Origin: Microbacteriaceae bacterium
Lineage (GTDB): Bacteria; Actinomycetota; Actinomycetes; Actinomycetales; Microbacteriaceae
Assembly: GCA_031177985.1 (NCBI GenBank)
Contig: JAPSJW010000001.1
Span: forward strand, 372,001 to 436,000
Direction: 5' to 3'
DNA length: 64,000 nt
Made by a program: the position numbers and the translations under genes. The notes beneath the pieces are model-generated. The model worked only from the letters and a program-made list of their open reading frames with translations. It did no database searches and was not told the origin of the DNA. Positions 26,062-33,013 of the stretch are shown here, piece by piece. How positions within the stretch are numbered: position 1 is the stretch's first letter; each line of letters begins with the position of its first letter.

Positions 26062-26070
26062 TACTGCGCC

Positions 26071-26107
26071 ATAAGTGTTGACTTATATGAATCGCGGCTA
26101 ATACCAT
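26071..26107 (+). promoter_or_regulatory. ArsR-gene promoter with overlapping operator
   Basis: ATAAGT-GTTG-ACTTAT (26071-26086) is a perfect inverted repeat of the ArsR-operator kind. It contains a -35 TTGACT (26078-26083); 18 bases further is -10 TACCAT (26102-26107), which ends seven bases before the GTG at 26115. Binding would block its own promoter. Confidence 0.65.
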
Positions 26108-26114
26108 CGTTCCC

Positions 26115-26483
26115 GTGCACGCATTCGACGTCCTCGGGGATCCGGTCCGCCGGCGCCTGCTCGAACTGCTCGCCGACGGCGACCGCAGCGCGGGAGAGCT
26201 CACCGAAGAGGTCGTGCGCGAGTTCGGCATCACCCAGTCGGCCGTCTCGCAGCATCTCAAGGTGCTGCGCGAAAACGGCTTCGCCTCGTCGAGGGCCGAA
26301 GGCCCGCGGCGCCTCTACTCCTTCGAGACCGAGGGGATGCGGCAGGTGGACGACTGGATGGCGCCGTTCCGCCGGTTCTGGACGCAGCGCCTCTCCGCTC
26401 TGGAGACGGAGATCGCACGGGGGAAGGGCGAGCGGCGGCGACAGCAGGAAGCACCCGACGAGAAGAAGGACGACGATGACTGA
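26115..26483 (+). CDS. ArsR-family winged-helix repressor
   Basis: A 122-residue regulator whose first 85 residues are a classic ArsR HTH (FDVLGDPVRRRLLELLADGDRSAGELTEEV, then ITQSAVSQHLKVLRENGFASSRAEGPRRLYSF). No metal-binding cysteine motif is present, so it is of the non-metal type found next to SRPBCC genes. The tail (about 95-122) is charged and lysine/aspartate-rich. It overlaps the next gene by eight bases. Start is GTG at 26115, supported by the promoter spacing. Confidence 0.92.
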   Translation: MHAFDVLGDPVRRRLLELLADGDRSAGELTEEVVREFGITQSAVSQHLKVLRENGFASSRAEGPRRLYSFETEGMRQVDDWMAPFRRFWTQRLSALETEIARGKGERRRQQEAPDEKKDDDD

Positions 26484-27120
26484 CTATCAGGCGGAAGCCG
26501 ACCGGCTGCGGCAGAACCTGCAGCGCAGCGTGACCCTCGACAAGAAGGAGGCGGCGGCCGCGACGGTGCTCACCATCAGCCACGTCTACCGCACCGACGT
26601 CGACGACCTCTGGAACGCGATCGTCGACAAGGATCGCCTCGCCCGCTGGTTCGGCAAGGTGACGGGCGACTTCCACGTCGGCGGCAGCTACTCTGTCGAG
26701 AACAACGCGAGCGGGGTCATCCGCACCTGTGAGGCGCCGCGCGAGTTCACCGCGTCGTGGGACTTCGGCGGCGGCACGACGGACCTGCGGGTGACCCTCA
26801 CCCCCGAAGGTGACTCCACCCGACTCACGCTCGAGCACTCGGGCGACGTTCCCTACGAGTTCTACGACCAGTTCGGGCCCGGCGCCACCGGCGTCGGCTG
26901 GGAGGGCGGCCTGCTCGGGCTCGCGGTCTACCTCGCCTTCGGCACGGACGTGCCGCTCGAGACGACCGGCTGGGGCATGACGGATGCCGGCGTCGCCTTC
27001 ATCAAGGAATCGGCGGACGGGTGGGCGGACGCGGCGATCGCGGCCGGCGAGTCCGAGGGGGCTGCTCGCGCGGCGGCCGCCCGCACCGCCGCGTTCTTCT
27101 CGGGGACCGCGGAGGGCTGA
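26476..27120 (+). CDS. SRPBCC (AHSA1/START-like) domain protein
   Basis: A 214-residue protein whose central part (about 30-150) is an AHSA1-type ligand-binding fold: HVYRTDVDDLWNAIVDKDRLARWFGKVTGDFHVGGSYSVE, then EFTASWDFGGGTTDLRVTLTPEGDSTRLTLEHSG. These proteins bind hydrophobic ligands or assist in stress responses, and they are very often co-transcribed with an ArsR regulator as here. The Ala-rich C-terminal 50 residues are probably helical. No catalytic role can be inferred. Confidence 0.92.
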   Translation: MTDYQAEADRLRQNLQRSVTLDKKEAAAATVLTISHVYRTDVDDLWNAIVDKDRLARWFGKVTGDFHVGGSYSVENNASGVIRTCEAPREFTASWDFGGGTTDLRVTLTPEGDSTRLTLEHSGDVPYEFYDQFGPGATGVGWEGGLLGLAVYLAFGTDVPLETTGWGMTDAGVAFIKESADGWADAAIAAGESEGAARAAAARTAAFFSGTAEG

Positions 27121-27130
27121 CGACCAGAGG

Positions 27131-27763
27131 TCAGCGGTGGGACGCCGCCGCGATGCCGCGCGCCGCCCAGGCGATGCCGACGCCGACGAGCAGCGCCAGC
27201 GGAGTCACCACGAGTTCGGCCATCGCGCTCTCGATGCCGGCCAGGGCGAAGCCGAAGGGCACGAACCCGACCAGCAGGGTGGCAAGCAGCAGGAGGAAGC
27301 TGATCGCTGGCCGGCCGCGCACGATCAGCCAGCCCGCGGTCGCCAGCAGCACGGCGAAGAAGGCGGGGTGCAGCACGATGCTCATGGCCGGCGGGCCCGA
27401 GAGGCCGCCCGTGAGCCGCAGCGCGATCAGTACAGCGAAGACGATGCCGCCGATCACGACGATGCCTGCGGCGAGCAGCCGCCGACCGGTCGAGGTGGGA
27501 GCGAGCAGGAAGCCGATCGCCAGCACGGCGACTGCGAACACGTATCGGAGAAGGAGGAGCACCGCGAACAGCTCGGGCGCGCCGCCGAAGGCCATCGCCT
27601 GCACGAACTGCCCGATGCTCGCCGTCGACAGCAGGTAGCCACCCAGCACGGTCGCGGTGACGGTGATGCCGTAGCGCACGCCGTCCGAGTAGGCGAGCGC
27701 GGGCCGGGAGGGCTGCTCGGGGTAAGCCTGCTGCACGTACGGCTCGGTCTGAGGCAACGTCAT
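27131..27763 (-). CDS. membrane protein of unknown function
   Basis: A 210-residue protein with a polar N-terminal 25 residues (TEPYVQQAYPEQPSRPAL) followed by about six hydrophobic helices. No family recognised. The ATG at 27763 is supported by a minus-strand TAGGGT -10 hexamer seven bases upstream. It converges on the SRPBCC gene with ten bases between stops and is divergent from ltrA. Confidence 0.8.
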   Translation of the reverse strand: MTLPQTEPYVQQAYPEQPSRPALAYSDGVRYGITVTATVLGGYLLSTASIGQFVQAMAFGGAPELFAVLLLLRYVFAVAVLAIGFLLAPTSTGRRLLAAGIVVIGGIVFAVLIALRLTGGLSGPPAMSIVLHPAFFAVLLATAGWLIVRGRPAISFLLLLATLLVGFVPFGFALAGIESAMAELVVTPLALLVGVGIAWAARGIAAASHR

Positions 27764-27770
27764 GTGAGTC

Positions 27771-27776
27771 ACCCTA
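27771..27776 (-). promoter_or_regulatory. -10 element TAGGGT
   Basis: Minus-strand TAGGGT ends seven bases before the ATG at 27763, consistent with a leaderless transcript. Confidence 0.5.
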
Positions 27777-27793
27777 GCGGCACGGGACCGCGC

Positions 27794-27799
27794 TACCGT
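27794..27799 (+). promoter_or_regulatory. -10 element TACCGT before ltrA
   Basis: TACCGT ends six bases before the ltrA ATG at 27806. The divergent TAGGGT of the neighbouring gene is only 17 bases away, so the two promoters must overlap. Confidence 0.5.
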
Positions 27800-27805
27800 G
27801 TGCGC

Positions 27806-28990
27806 ATGCCTGCCCTGCACACACGGATGGTGGCGCGCGACTCCAGCGAGGCGCACCGCAGCGCGACCCCGCTGGAGCTGTTCTTCGACCTGACGTTCGT
27901 CGTCGCCATCGCCCAGCTCGTGCAGGCGACGGTGCATGCCTTCGCCGAGGACCACGCGGCGGAGGCGCTGCCCTCGTTCCTCATGGTGTTCTTCGCCATC
28001 TGGTGGGCGTGGATGAACTTCACCTGGCTCGCGTCGTCGTGGGACACCGACGACGTGCTGTGGCGCGTCACCGCGTTCGTGCAGATGGCGGGCGTGCTCG
28101 TCATCGCGGCGGGCATCTCGTTGGCCTTCGACGAGGGCGACTTCACCGCGGTCGTCATCGGCTACCTGGTCATGCGCATCGGGCTCGTGGCGCAGCTGCT
28201 GCGTGCCTGGCGCGAAGACCCGAACACGGGCACCCTCGCGCTGCGGTGGGCGGTCGCGATCTCGGTCGTGCAGGTGGCGTGGCTGTTCCGCAACCTGGTG
28301 CCCGAGCCGTTCCTGATCCTCAGCTTCGTCGTCCTCGCACTTGCGGAGCTCGCGGTGCCGTGGTGGGCGGAGCGGGGGCGCGCCATGCTGCCGTGGCATC
28401 CGCACCACATCGCGGAGCGGTACGGGCTCTTCACGATCATCCTGCTCGGGGAGAGCGTGCTGGCCGCGACGATCGGGGTGCAGGCGGCGCTGTCGGCGGC
28501 GGGGGTCAGCACGCCGCTCGTCGTCGTCGCCGCGGCGGGTCTGGCGCTGATCTTCGCCCTGTGGTGGCTCTACTTCAAGGAGCCCGCGGGTGAAGGGCTG
28601 GAGAACAGGCGGGAACGCGCCTATTGGTGGGGCTACGGTCACTACCTCGTCTTCGCGGCGCTCGCCGCGGTCGGCGCAGGGCTCGAGCTCGCCATCGAGT
28701 CGGTCTATCACGACATCGCAGCGAGCGATCTGCTCGTCGCCTACACGCTCGCCGTGCCGCTGGCGGTCTTCCTGCTCTTGCTCTGGGTACTGCACGCTCC
28801 GCTCGTCGACGATGTGGTCATCCCTCCCTTCGCGAGCATCGCTGCCGTCGCCGTTGTGCTCGCGCTGCCTCTCGGGATTGGCGTGCTCGGCGTCGTGGGA
28901 GTGGTGGTCGGATGCGCGCTGGCGGTGATCGGACTGCTCGCGGTCACCCTCGTGCGGGCGGCTCGGAGTCACCCGGCCGCGATTCACTGA
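27806..28990 (+). CDS. ltrA: low temperature requirement protein A (LtrA) family membrane protein
   Basis: A 394-residue polytopic membrane protein. The LtrA signature is present: ATPLELFFDLTFVVAIAQL near the N-terminus, then FFAIWWAWMNFTWLASSWDTDD, the LALRWAV / LLRAWRED region and HIAERYGLFTIILLGESVL. About eleven hydrophobic segments follow. The family was named from a Listeria cold-growth mutant, but its molecular function is unknown. The leaderless-type spacing of the TACCGT hexamer supports this start, which places the first motif at residue 20. Confidence 0.93.
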   Translation: MPALHTRMVARDSSEAHRSATPLELFFDLTFVVAIAQLVQATVHAFAEDHAAEALPSFLMVFFAIWWAWMNFTWLASSWDTDDVLWRVTAFVQMAGVLVIAAGISLAFDEGDFTAVVIGYLVMRIGLVAQLLRAWREDPNTGTLALRWAVAISVVQVAWLFRNLVPEPFLILSFVVLALAELAVPWWAERGRAMLPWHPHHIAERYGLFTIILLGESVLAATIGVQAALSAAGVSTPLVVVAAAGLALIFALWWLYFKEPAGEGLENRRERAYWWGYGHYLVFAALAAVGAGLELAIESVYHDIAASDLLVAYTLAVPLAVFLLLLWVLHAPLVDDVVIPPFASIAAVAVVLALPLGIGVLGVVGVVVGCALAVIGLLAVTLVRAARSHPAAIH

Positions 28991-29043
28991 CCGTTCACAC
29001 CCGCGGAACGGGCGGGGCCGGGACGGCCTGACAGACTGATCGG

Positions 29044-29826
29044 GTGGCGTACGACCCGTCGTTCCTCGGCCTGACCGTTCCGCTTCCTACTCACCCCAGC
29101 GTCGAGTTGGTGCTGCTCGATTACGAGCACTTCAGCGTCGCCCAGAACACCGACCGACGCCTCGCCGCGGTGACCGCTGTCAACATCGACGGAGAGCAAC
29201 TCGTCGACCTCGAGCGAGGCGACGACTGGCACCTCGACGATCGCCTCCCCGAGGAGCATCAGGCAGGCCCGGACCTCTACGCCCGCAACGACCTCGACCG
29301 CGGCCACCTCGTCCGTCGACGCGACCCGGTGTGGGGGGATGCCGCAACAGCGAAGCGGGCGAACTACGACTCCTTCGCCTACACGAACGCGGCGCCGCAG
29401 GCGTCGGCGTTCAACCAGTCGAAGGAGCTGTGGCTGGGAGTCGAGGACTACGTGCTCGAGCACGCCCGCGCGACGGGTCGGCGCCTGTCGGTGTTCAGCG
29501 GCCCCGTCTTCGAGGAAGACGACGAGCTCTACCGCGGAGTGCGCATCCCGCGCCGTTTCTTCAAGATCGCAGCCTGGAACGGTGAAGGCGAACTCGCCTG
29601 CACCGGCTACCTGCTCGATCAGTCCGCCGTGCTGCGCACCGCCGTGGTCGAGCGGCCGGAGCTCGGACCGTTCCGCACCTTCCAGCTGCCCGTCGCGGAT
29701 GTCGCGGAGCTCACCGGACTCGACCTCGGGCCGCTGCCCGGGGCCGACCGGTACGCGCCGCCCTCAGCGCTGCCGGGAGAGCCGCGCTGGCTCGAACTCG
29801 ACTCGCTCGCGCGGATCTCGCTCTAG
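29044..29826 (+). CDS. DNA/RNA non-specific endonuclease (NUC1-like)
   Basis: A 260-residue beta-beta-alpha-metal nuclease. The catalytic DRGH motif is intact (ARNDLDRGHLVRRRDPVWG, residues about 80-98), followed by the metal-ligand Asn in the YTNAAPQASAFNQ segment. The core is typical of Serratia-type nucleases (SGPVFEEDDELYRGVRIPRRFFKI). There is no signal peptide, so the protein appears cytoplasmic or is exported by a non-Sec route; many actinobacterial homologues share this feature. GTG start. Its stop overlaps the stop of the convergent zinc-ribbon gene by a few bases. Confidence 0.93.
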   Translation: MAYDPSFLGLTVPLPTHPSVELVLLDYEHFSVAQNTDRRLAAVTAVNIDGEQLVDLERGDDWHLDDRLPEEHQAGPDLYARNDLDRGHLVRRRDPVWGDAATAKRANYDSFAYTNAAPQASAFNQSKELWLGVEDYVLEHARATGRRLSVFSGPVFEEDDELYRGVRIPRRFFKIAAWNGEGELACTGYLLDQSAVLRTAVVERPELGPFRTFQLPVADVAELTGLDLGPLPGADRYAPPSALPGEPRWLELDSLARISL

Positions 29827-29960
29827 CTCGCGAGGCGCTCGATGTCGTAGCGGAGCTCGATCACCGGCTCGGGGTCCTCGCCGAACCAGTGGCCGTTGTC
29901 GCACTCCCACATCGCGGTCGTGACGAGCACGAGTCGCTCGCCGCAGTCGTCGCAGTTCAT
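29823..29960 (-). CDS. 45-residue zinc-ribbon-like small protein
   Basis: A short gene with a near-ideal ribosome site (GGAAGGAGG seven bases before the ATG). The product starts MNCDDCGERLVL and has a second CDNGH element (MWECDNGHWFGE), giving a CxxC-x14-CxxxH pattern suited to bind one zinc. The rest is acidic (EDPEPVIELRYDIERLAS). It overlaps the last bases of the nuclease gene on the opposite strand. No family name is known to me; function unknown. Confidence 0.75.
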   Translation of the reverse strand: MNCDDCGERLVLVTTAMWECDNGHWFGEDPEPVIELRYDIERLAS

Positions 29961-30063
29961 GTCGTCCTCCTTCCGTCTCCTCCAGGGTGCGCCTGTCTGA
30001 CGTGAGAGACGGTACGACAGGCCGACGACATCCGATCGCGGCTTCAGCCCAGCACGCCGCCGC

Positions 30064-30069
30064 TAGCAT
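30064..30069 (+). promoter_or_regulatory. -10 element TAGCAT before the DUF402 gene
   Basis: TAGCAT ends seven bases before the ATG at 30077, consistent with leaderless transcription. Confidence 0.5.
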
Positions 30070-30076
30070 CGGCGGG

Positions 30077-30679
30077 ATGCGCACTGCCCTGCTCCGCTGG
30101 ATCGACGACGGCCACCTCGGCGCCGCCTATGGCGTGCACGTGCTCGAGGAGACCGACGAGCGCGTCGCCGTGTGGCAGCCCACCGGCACTCTCGGGCGGA
30201 AACCGGGCGGCATCCGCTCGGGGCCGCGGTCGCGCAACCTGCTCGCCTCGGACTGGGATGGCGGCTACGTCGATCATCGCTGGGACGGCGACGGGGTGCT
30301 GCGGGTGCACGTTCCCGGGCAGCGCTGGTCGACCTGGCGCTGGATGACGTCGCGCGGCTGGTCGCCCTCCTGGTACGTCAACCTCGAACGGCCGTGGCGG
30401 CGCACGCCGCTCGGGTTCGAGAGCACCGACTGGATCCTCGACCTGCTGATCGACGCGGATGGTGCGGTGCAGGTGAAAGACGCGGACGAGTTCGAGTGGG
30501 CCAGGGAGGTCGGCCGGCTCACCGAGCAGCAGCTGACGGATGCCGCGCAGGCCGCGGACGAGGCCCGCGCGGCGATCGAGGCGCGGGCGTTCCCATTCGG
30601 GGCGGACTGGTCGCGCTGGAGCGACCTCCCCGCGGAGCCGGTCCCGCTGCCCGACGGCTGGGACCGCATCCCCGTCTGA
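30077..30679 (+). CDS. DUF402-domain protein (FomD-like)
   Basis: A 200-residue protein with the DUF402 core: SPSWYVNLERPWRRTPLGFESTDWILDLLIDADGAVQVKDADEFEWA, containing the conserved Tyr, Asn and acidic residues that bind a divalent cation and nucleoside diphosphate in FomD-type hydrolases. The C-terminal region (ADWSRWSDLPAEPVPLPDGWDRIPV) is typical of the actinobacterial branch. It is monocistronic. Nucleotide phosphatase activity is inferred from the family only. Confidence 0.88.
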   Translation: MRTALLRWIDDGHLGAAYGVHVLEETDERVAVWQPTGTLGRKPGGIRSGPRSRNLLASDWDGGYVDHRWDGDGVLRVHVPGQRWSTWRWMTSRGWSPSWYVNLERPWRRTPLGFESTDWILDLLIDADGAVQVKDADEFEWAREVGRLTEQQLTDAAQAADEARAAIEARAFPFGADWSRWSDLPAEPVPLPDGWDRIPV

Positions 30680-30696
30680 GAAGTTCTTGGCCCTCG

Positions 30697-30723
30697 TGTC
30701 GATTCCGCCTTTCCCCGTTCGAC
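30697..30723 (+). promoter_or_regulatory. ECF42-type promoter of the DGPF-sigma operon
   Basis: TGTCGA (30697-30702) and CGAC (30720-30723) are separated by exactly 17 bases, 51 bases upstream of the DGPF gene ATG. This matches the target motif described for ECF42 sigma factors, and an ECF42 gene is in the operon, so autoregulation is inferred. The same motif with the same spacing occurs at 53903-53929. Confidence 0.75.
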
Positions 30724-30774
30724 CTGGGGGTGAGAGGGTCGGAAGGGCTCTCCGGACCGAAGGGAAACACCATC

Positions 30775-31191
30775 ATGGCCAAGTACATGCTCATCATGCG
30801 CAGCACCGACGCCCCCTCGGAGTTCGAGGGCAAGAGCTTCGACGAGATCCTCGAGGCGGTCGGCCGCTTCAACGAGGAGCTCATCCGCGCGGGCGTGCTC
30901 GTCGCCGCCGAGGGGCTCGAGGACCCGGCGGAGGGTGTCGTGGTCGACTTCACCGGCGAGGCGCCGGTCGTCACCGACGGCCCGTACGGCGAGACGAAGG
31001 AGCTGTTCAGCGGCTTCTACCTCATCGAGGTCGCCTCGAAGGAGGAAGCCGTCGAGTGGGCCAAGCGGATGCCGCTCTCCGGCGGCACCAAGACCGAGAT
31101 CCGACGCGTGCCGACGATCGACGAGTTCCCGCAGGACAACGAGTGGATCCAGAAGGAGCGGGCCTGGCGCGAGGCCAACGGCCAGCTGTGA
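30775..31191 (+). CDS. DGPF/YCII-domain protein, ECF42 partner
   Basis: A 138-residue YCII-related protein: MAKYMLIMRSTDAP at the N-terminus, VVDFTGEAPVVTDGPYGETKELFSGFYLIEVAS carrying the DGPF-like DGPYGE motif, and PLSGGTKTEIRRV. Such proteins are the conserved partners of ECF42 sigma factors; their function is unknown. The gene ends in a four-base GTGA overlap with the sigma gene and is preceded by an ECF42-type promoter. The ATG at 30775 is preceded by AAGGGAAA. Confidence 0.93.
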   Translation: MAKYMLIMRSTDAPSEFEGKSFDEILEAVGRFNEELIRAGVLVAAEGLEDPAEGVVVDFTGEAPVVTDGPYGETKELFSGFYLIEVASKEEAVEWAKRMPLSGGTKTEIRRVPTIDEFPQDNEWIQKERAWREANGQL

Positions 31192-32435
31192 GCGAGGCGA
31201 GGCGCGCCGTCGAGGCGGTGTGGCGGATGGAGTCCGCCCGCATCGTCGGCGCGCTCGCCCGCTACACGCGTGACTTCGCCCTCGCCGAGGACGTCGCGCA
31301 GGAGGCGCTCGCCGAAGCCCTCGTCGGCTGGGAGACCGCGGGCATCCCCGACGACCGGGTTGCCTGGCTGCTGTCGGTCGGCAGGCGCCGCGCGATCGAC
31401 GCCTTCCGCCGTCGCGGCGCGCGGGACGAGCGCTACGCCCTCCTCGCGCGAGACCTCGATGAGGCGACCCCTGGTGCGGACGACCTGTTCGATCCCGATC
31501 GGATCGACGACGACGTGCTCGCCCTCGTCTTCACTGCGTGCCATCCCGTGCTCTCCCGGGAGGCGCGGATCGCGCTCACCCTGCGCGTGGTCGCCGGTCT
31601 CACGAGCGACGAGATCGCCAAGGCGTTCCTCGTGCCGACGGCGACCGTGCAGGCGCGCATCACCCGAGCCAAGAAGACCCTCGCGGCGGCTCAGGTGCCC
31701 TTCGAGGTGCCGGATCGGGCTCAGCGCGCCGAGCGTCTGAACTCGGTGCTGAGCGTGATCTACCTGATCTTCACCGAGGGCTCGTCGGCGACCGGCGGCG
31801 ACGCCTGGATCAGGTTCGACCTCGCCCGCGAGGCCGTGCGGCTGGCCCGACTGCTGGTGCGGCTGGCACCGGAGTCGGAGGTGTTCGCACTGCTCGCCCT
31901 GCTCGAGCTCACGGCCGCGCGGTTCCCGGCGCGACTGGATGCCGAGGGTCGGCCGGTGCTCCTCGAGGATCAGGACCGTCGCCGTTGGGACCACTCCGCG
32001 ATCCGACGCGGCCGCGCCGCGCTCGAGCGCGCCGCATCCGTCGGTCGTGGCTTAGGGCCCTACGGACTGCAGGCCTCCATCGCGGAGTGCCATGCCGTCG
32101 CACTCTCGGTCGGCGAGACCGACTGGGGCCGCATCGTCGTGCTGTACGAGGCGCTCGGCCGGATCGCCCCGTCGCCCGTGGTCGAACTCAACCGCGCGGT
32201 CGCCGTGGCGATGGCGACCGGACCCGCCTCCGCGCTTCCCCTCGTCGACGAGCTCGAGGCAGGCGGGGCGCTCGCCGGCTCGCACCTGCTTCCGGCGGTG
32301 CGTGCCGAGCTGCTGGCTCGATCCGGCAGGCATGCGGAGGCTCGGGAGTGGTTCGTGCGCGCGGCCGAGCTGTGCGGCAACGCTGCTGAGCGGGCGGTGC
32401 TTCTCGGGAAGGCGGATGCGGCGACTGCCGGTTGA
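31188..32435 (+). CDS. ECF42-group RNA polymerase sigma factor
   Basis: A 415-residue extracytoplasmic-function-type sigma factor. Region 2 is at about 15-80 (ALARYTRDFALAEDVAQEALAEAL, RRRAIDAFRRRG) and region 4 at about 110-165 (ALTLRVVAGLTSDEIAKAFLVPTATVQARITRAKKTL). The long C-terminal extension (about 180-415) is the DUF6596/TPR-like domain diagnostic of ECF42, which takes the place of an anti-sigma factor in control. GTG start overlapping the DGPF gene stop (GTGA). No anti-sigma gene lies nearby. Confidence 0.95.
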   Translation: MSEARRAVEAVWRMESARIVGALARYTRDFALAEDVAQEALAEALVGWETAGIPDDRVAWLLSVGRRRAIDAFRRRGARDERYALLARDLDEATPGADDLFDPDRIDDDVLALVFTACHPVLSREARIALTLRVVAGLTSDEIAKAFLVPTATVQARITRAKKTLAAAQVPFEVPDRAQRAERLNSVLSVIYLIFTEGSSATGGDAWIRFDLAREAVRLARLLVRLAPESEVFALLALLELTAARFPARLDAEGRPVLLEDQDRRRWDHSAIRRGRAALERAASVGRGLGPYGLQASIAECHAVALSVGETDWGRIVVLYEALGRIAPSPVVELNRAVAVAMATGPASALPLVDELEAGGALAGSHLLPAVRAELLARSGRHAEAREWFVRAAELCGNAAERAVLLGKADAATAG

Positions 32436-32482
32436 GCGGGGCAGGGGCGTACGGAACCGGGCAGCTCAGACGCGCTCAGTGT

Positions 32483-32923
32483 TCAGCCCTCGAGCGGCTC
32501 CGGCTGCATGAGCGTCGGCACGGCGATGCGGTTCCAGAGGTTGATCATGCCGATCGCGAGCACCAGGTCACTCAGCTCCTTCTCGGCGAACGCGTCGGAC
32601 GCGCGAGCCCAGAGGTCGTCGTCGACGCCGCCGGCGATGCGGGTGATGGCCTCCGTGAGCTCCAATGCGATCCGTTCCCGGGAGGAGAAGAACTCCGAGT
32701 GGTGCCACGCGGCCACCGCGAAGATCTTGCGCAGCGGCACACCGTGCGTCTGCAGATCGCTCGTGTGCAGGTCGACGCAGTAGTTGCAGCCGTTCAGCTG
32801 AGAAGCACGAAGGCTGATGAGGTCCTTGAGCGCAGGGTCGACGTTGTCGTCGATGTAGGCGGAGAGCGCGGCAGCGCGTCGGTATCCCGCAGGGCTCGTC
32901 TGGGCGATGGGCGTGCGTGTCAT
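32483..32923 (-). CDS. carboxymuconolactone decarboxylase / AhpD-like protein
   Basis: A 146-residue protein of the CMD/AhpD alkylhydroperoxidase fold. The signature is ISLRASQLNGCNYCVDLHTSDLQTHG, with the redox Cys-x2-Cys and the following His; the downstream SSRERIALELTEAITRI is also typical. These proteins act as peroxiredoxin-like hydroperoxidases or as small-molecule enzymes. It is divergent from the MocR regulator, which may control it. Confidence 0.92.
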   Translation of the reverse strand: MTRTPIAQTSPAGYRRAAALSAYIDDNVDPALKDLISLRASQLNGCNYCVDLHTSDLQTHGVPLRKIFAVAAWHHSEFFSSRERIALELTEAITRIAGGVDDDLWARASDAFAEKELSDLVLAIGMINLWNRIAVPTLMQPEPLEG

Positions 32924-32955
32924 GGCTCCATGCTCGACGACGAAGCGGCCCGGGG

Positions 32956-32991
32956 TGGAGAACCATTTCGCGGCAGCTTCGATGGGCCAAT
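32956..32991. promoter_or_regulatory. possible MocR binding region
   Basis: TGGAGAACCA (32956-32965) and ATGGGCCAAT (32982-32991) are two short palindromic TGG/CCA elements between divergent genes. MocR-type regulators commonly bind spaced repeats in such regions. Weak evidence. Confidence 0.3.
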
Positions 32992-33000
32992 CCGTCCTGC

Positions 33001-33006
33001 TACGGT
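33001..33006 (+). promoter_or_regulatory. -10 element TACGGT of the MocR gene
   Basis: TACGGT ends seven bases before the GTG at 33014, the leaderless spacing. Confidence 0.5.
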
Positions 33007-33013
33007 CGCCGTC

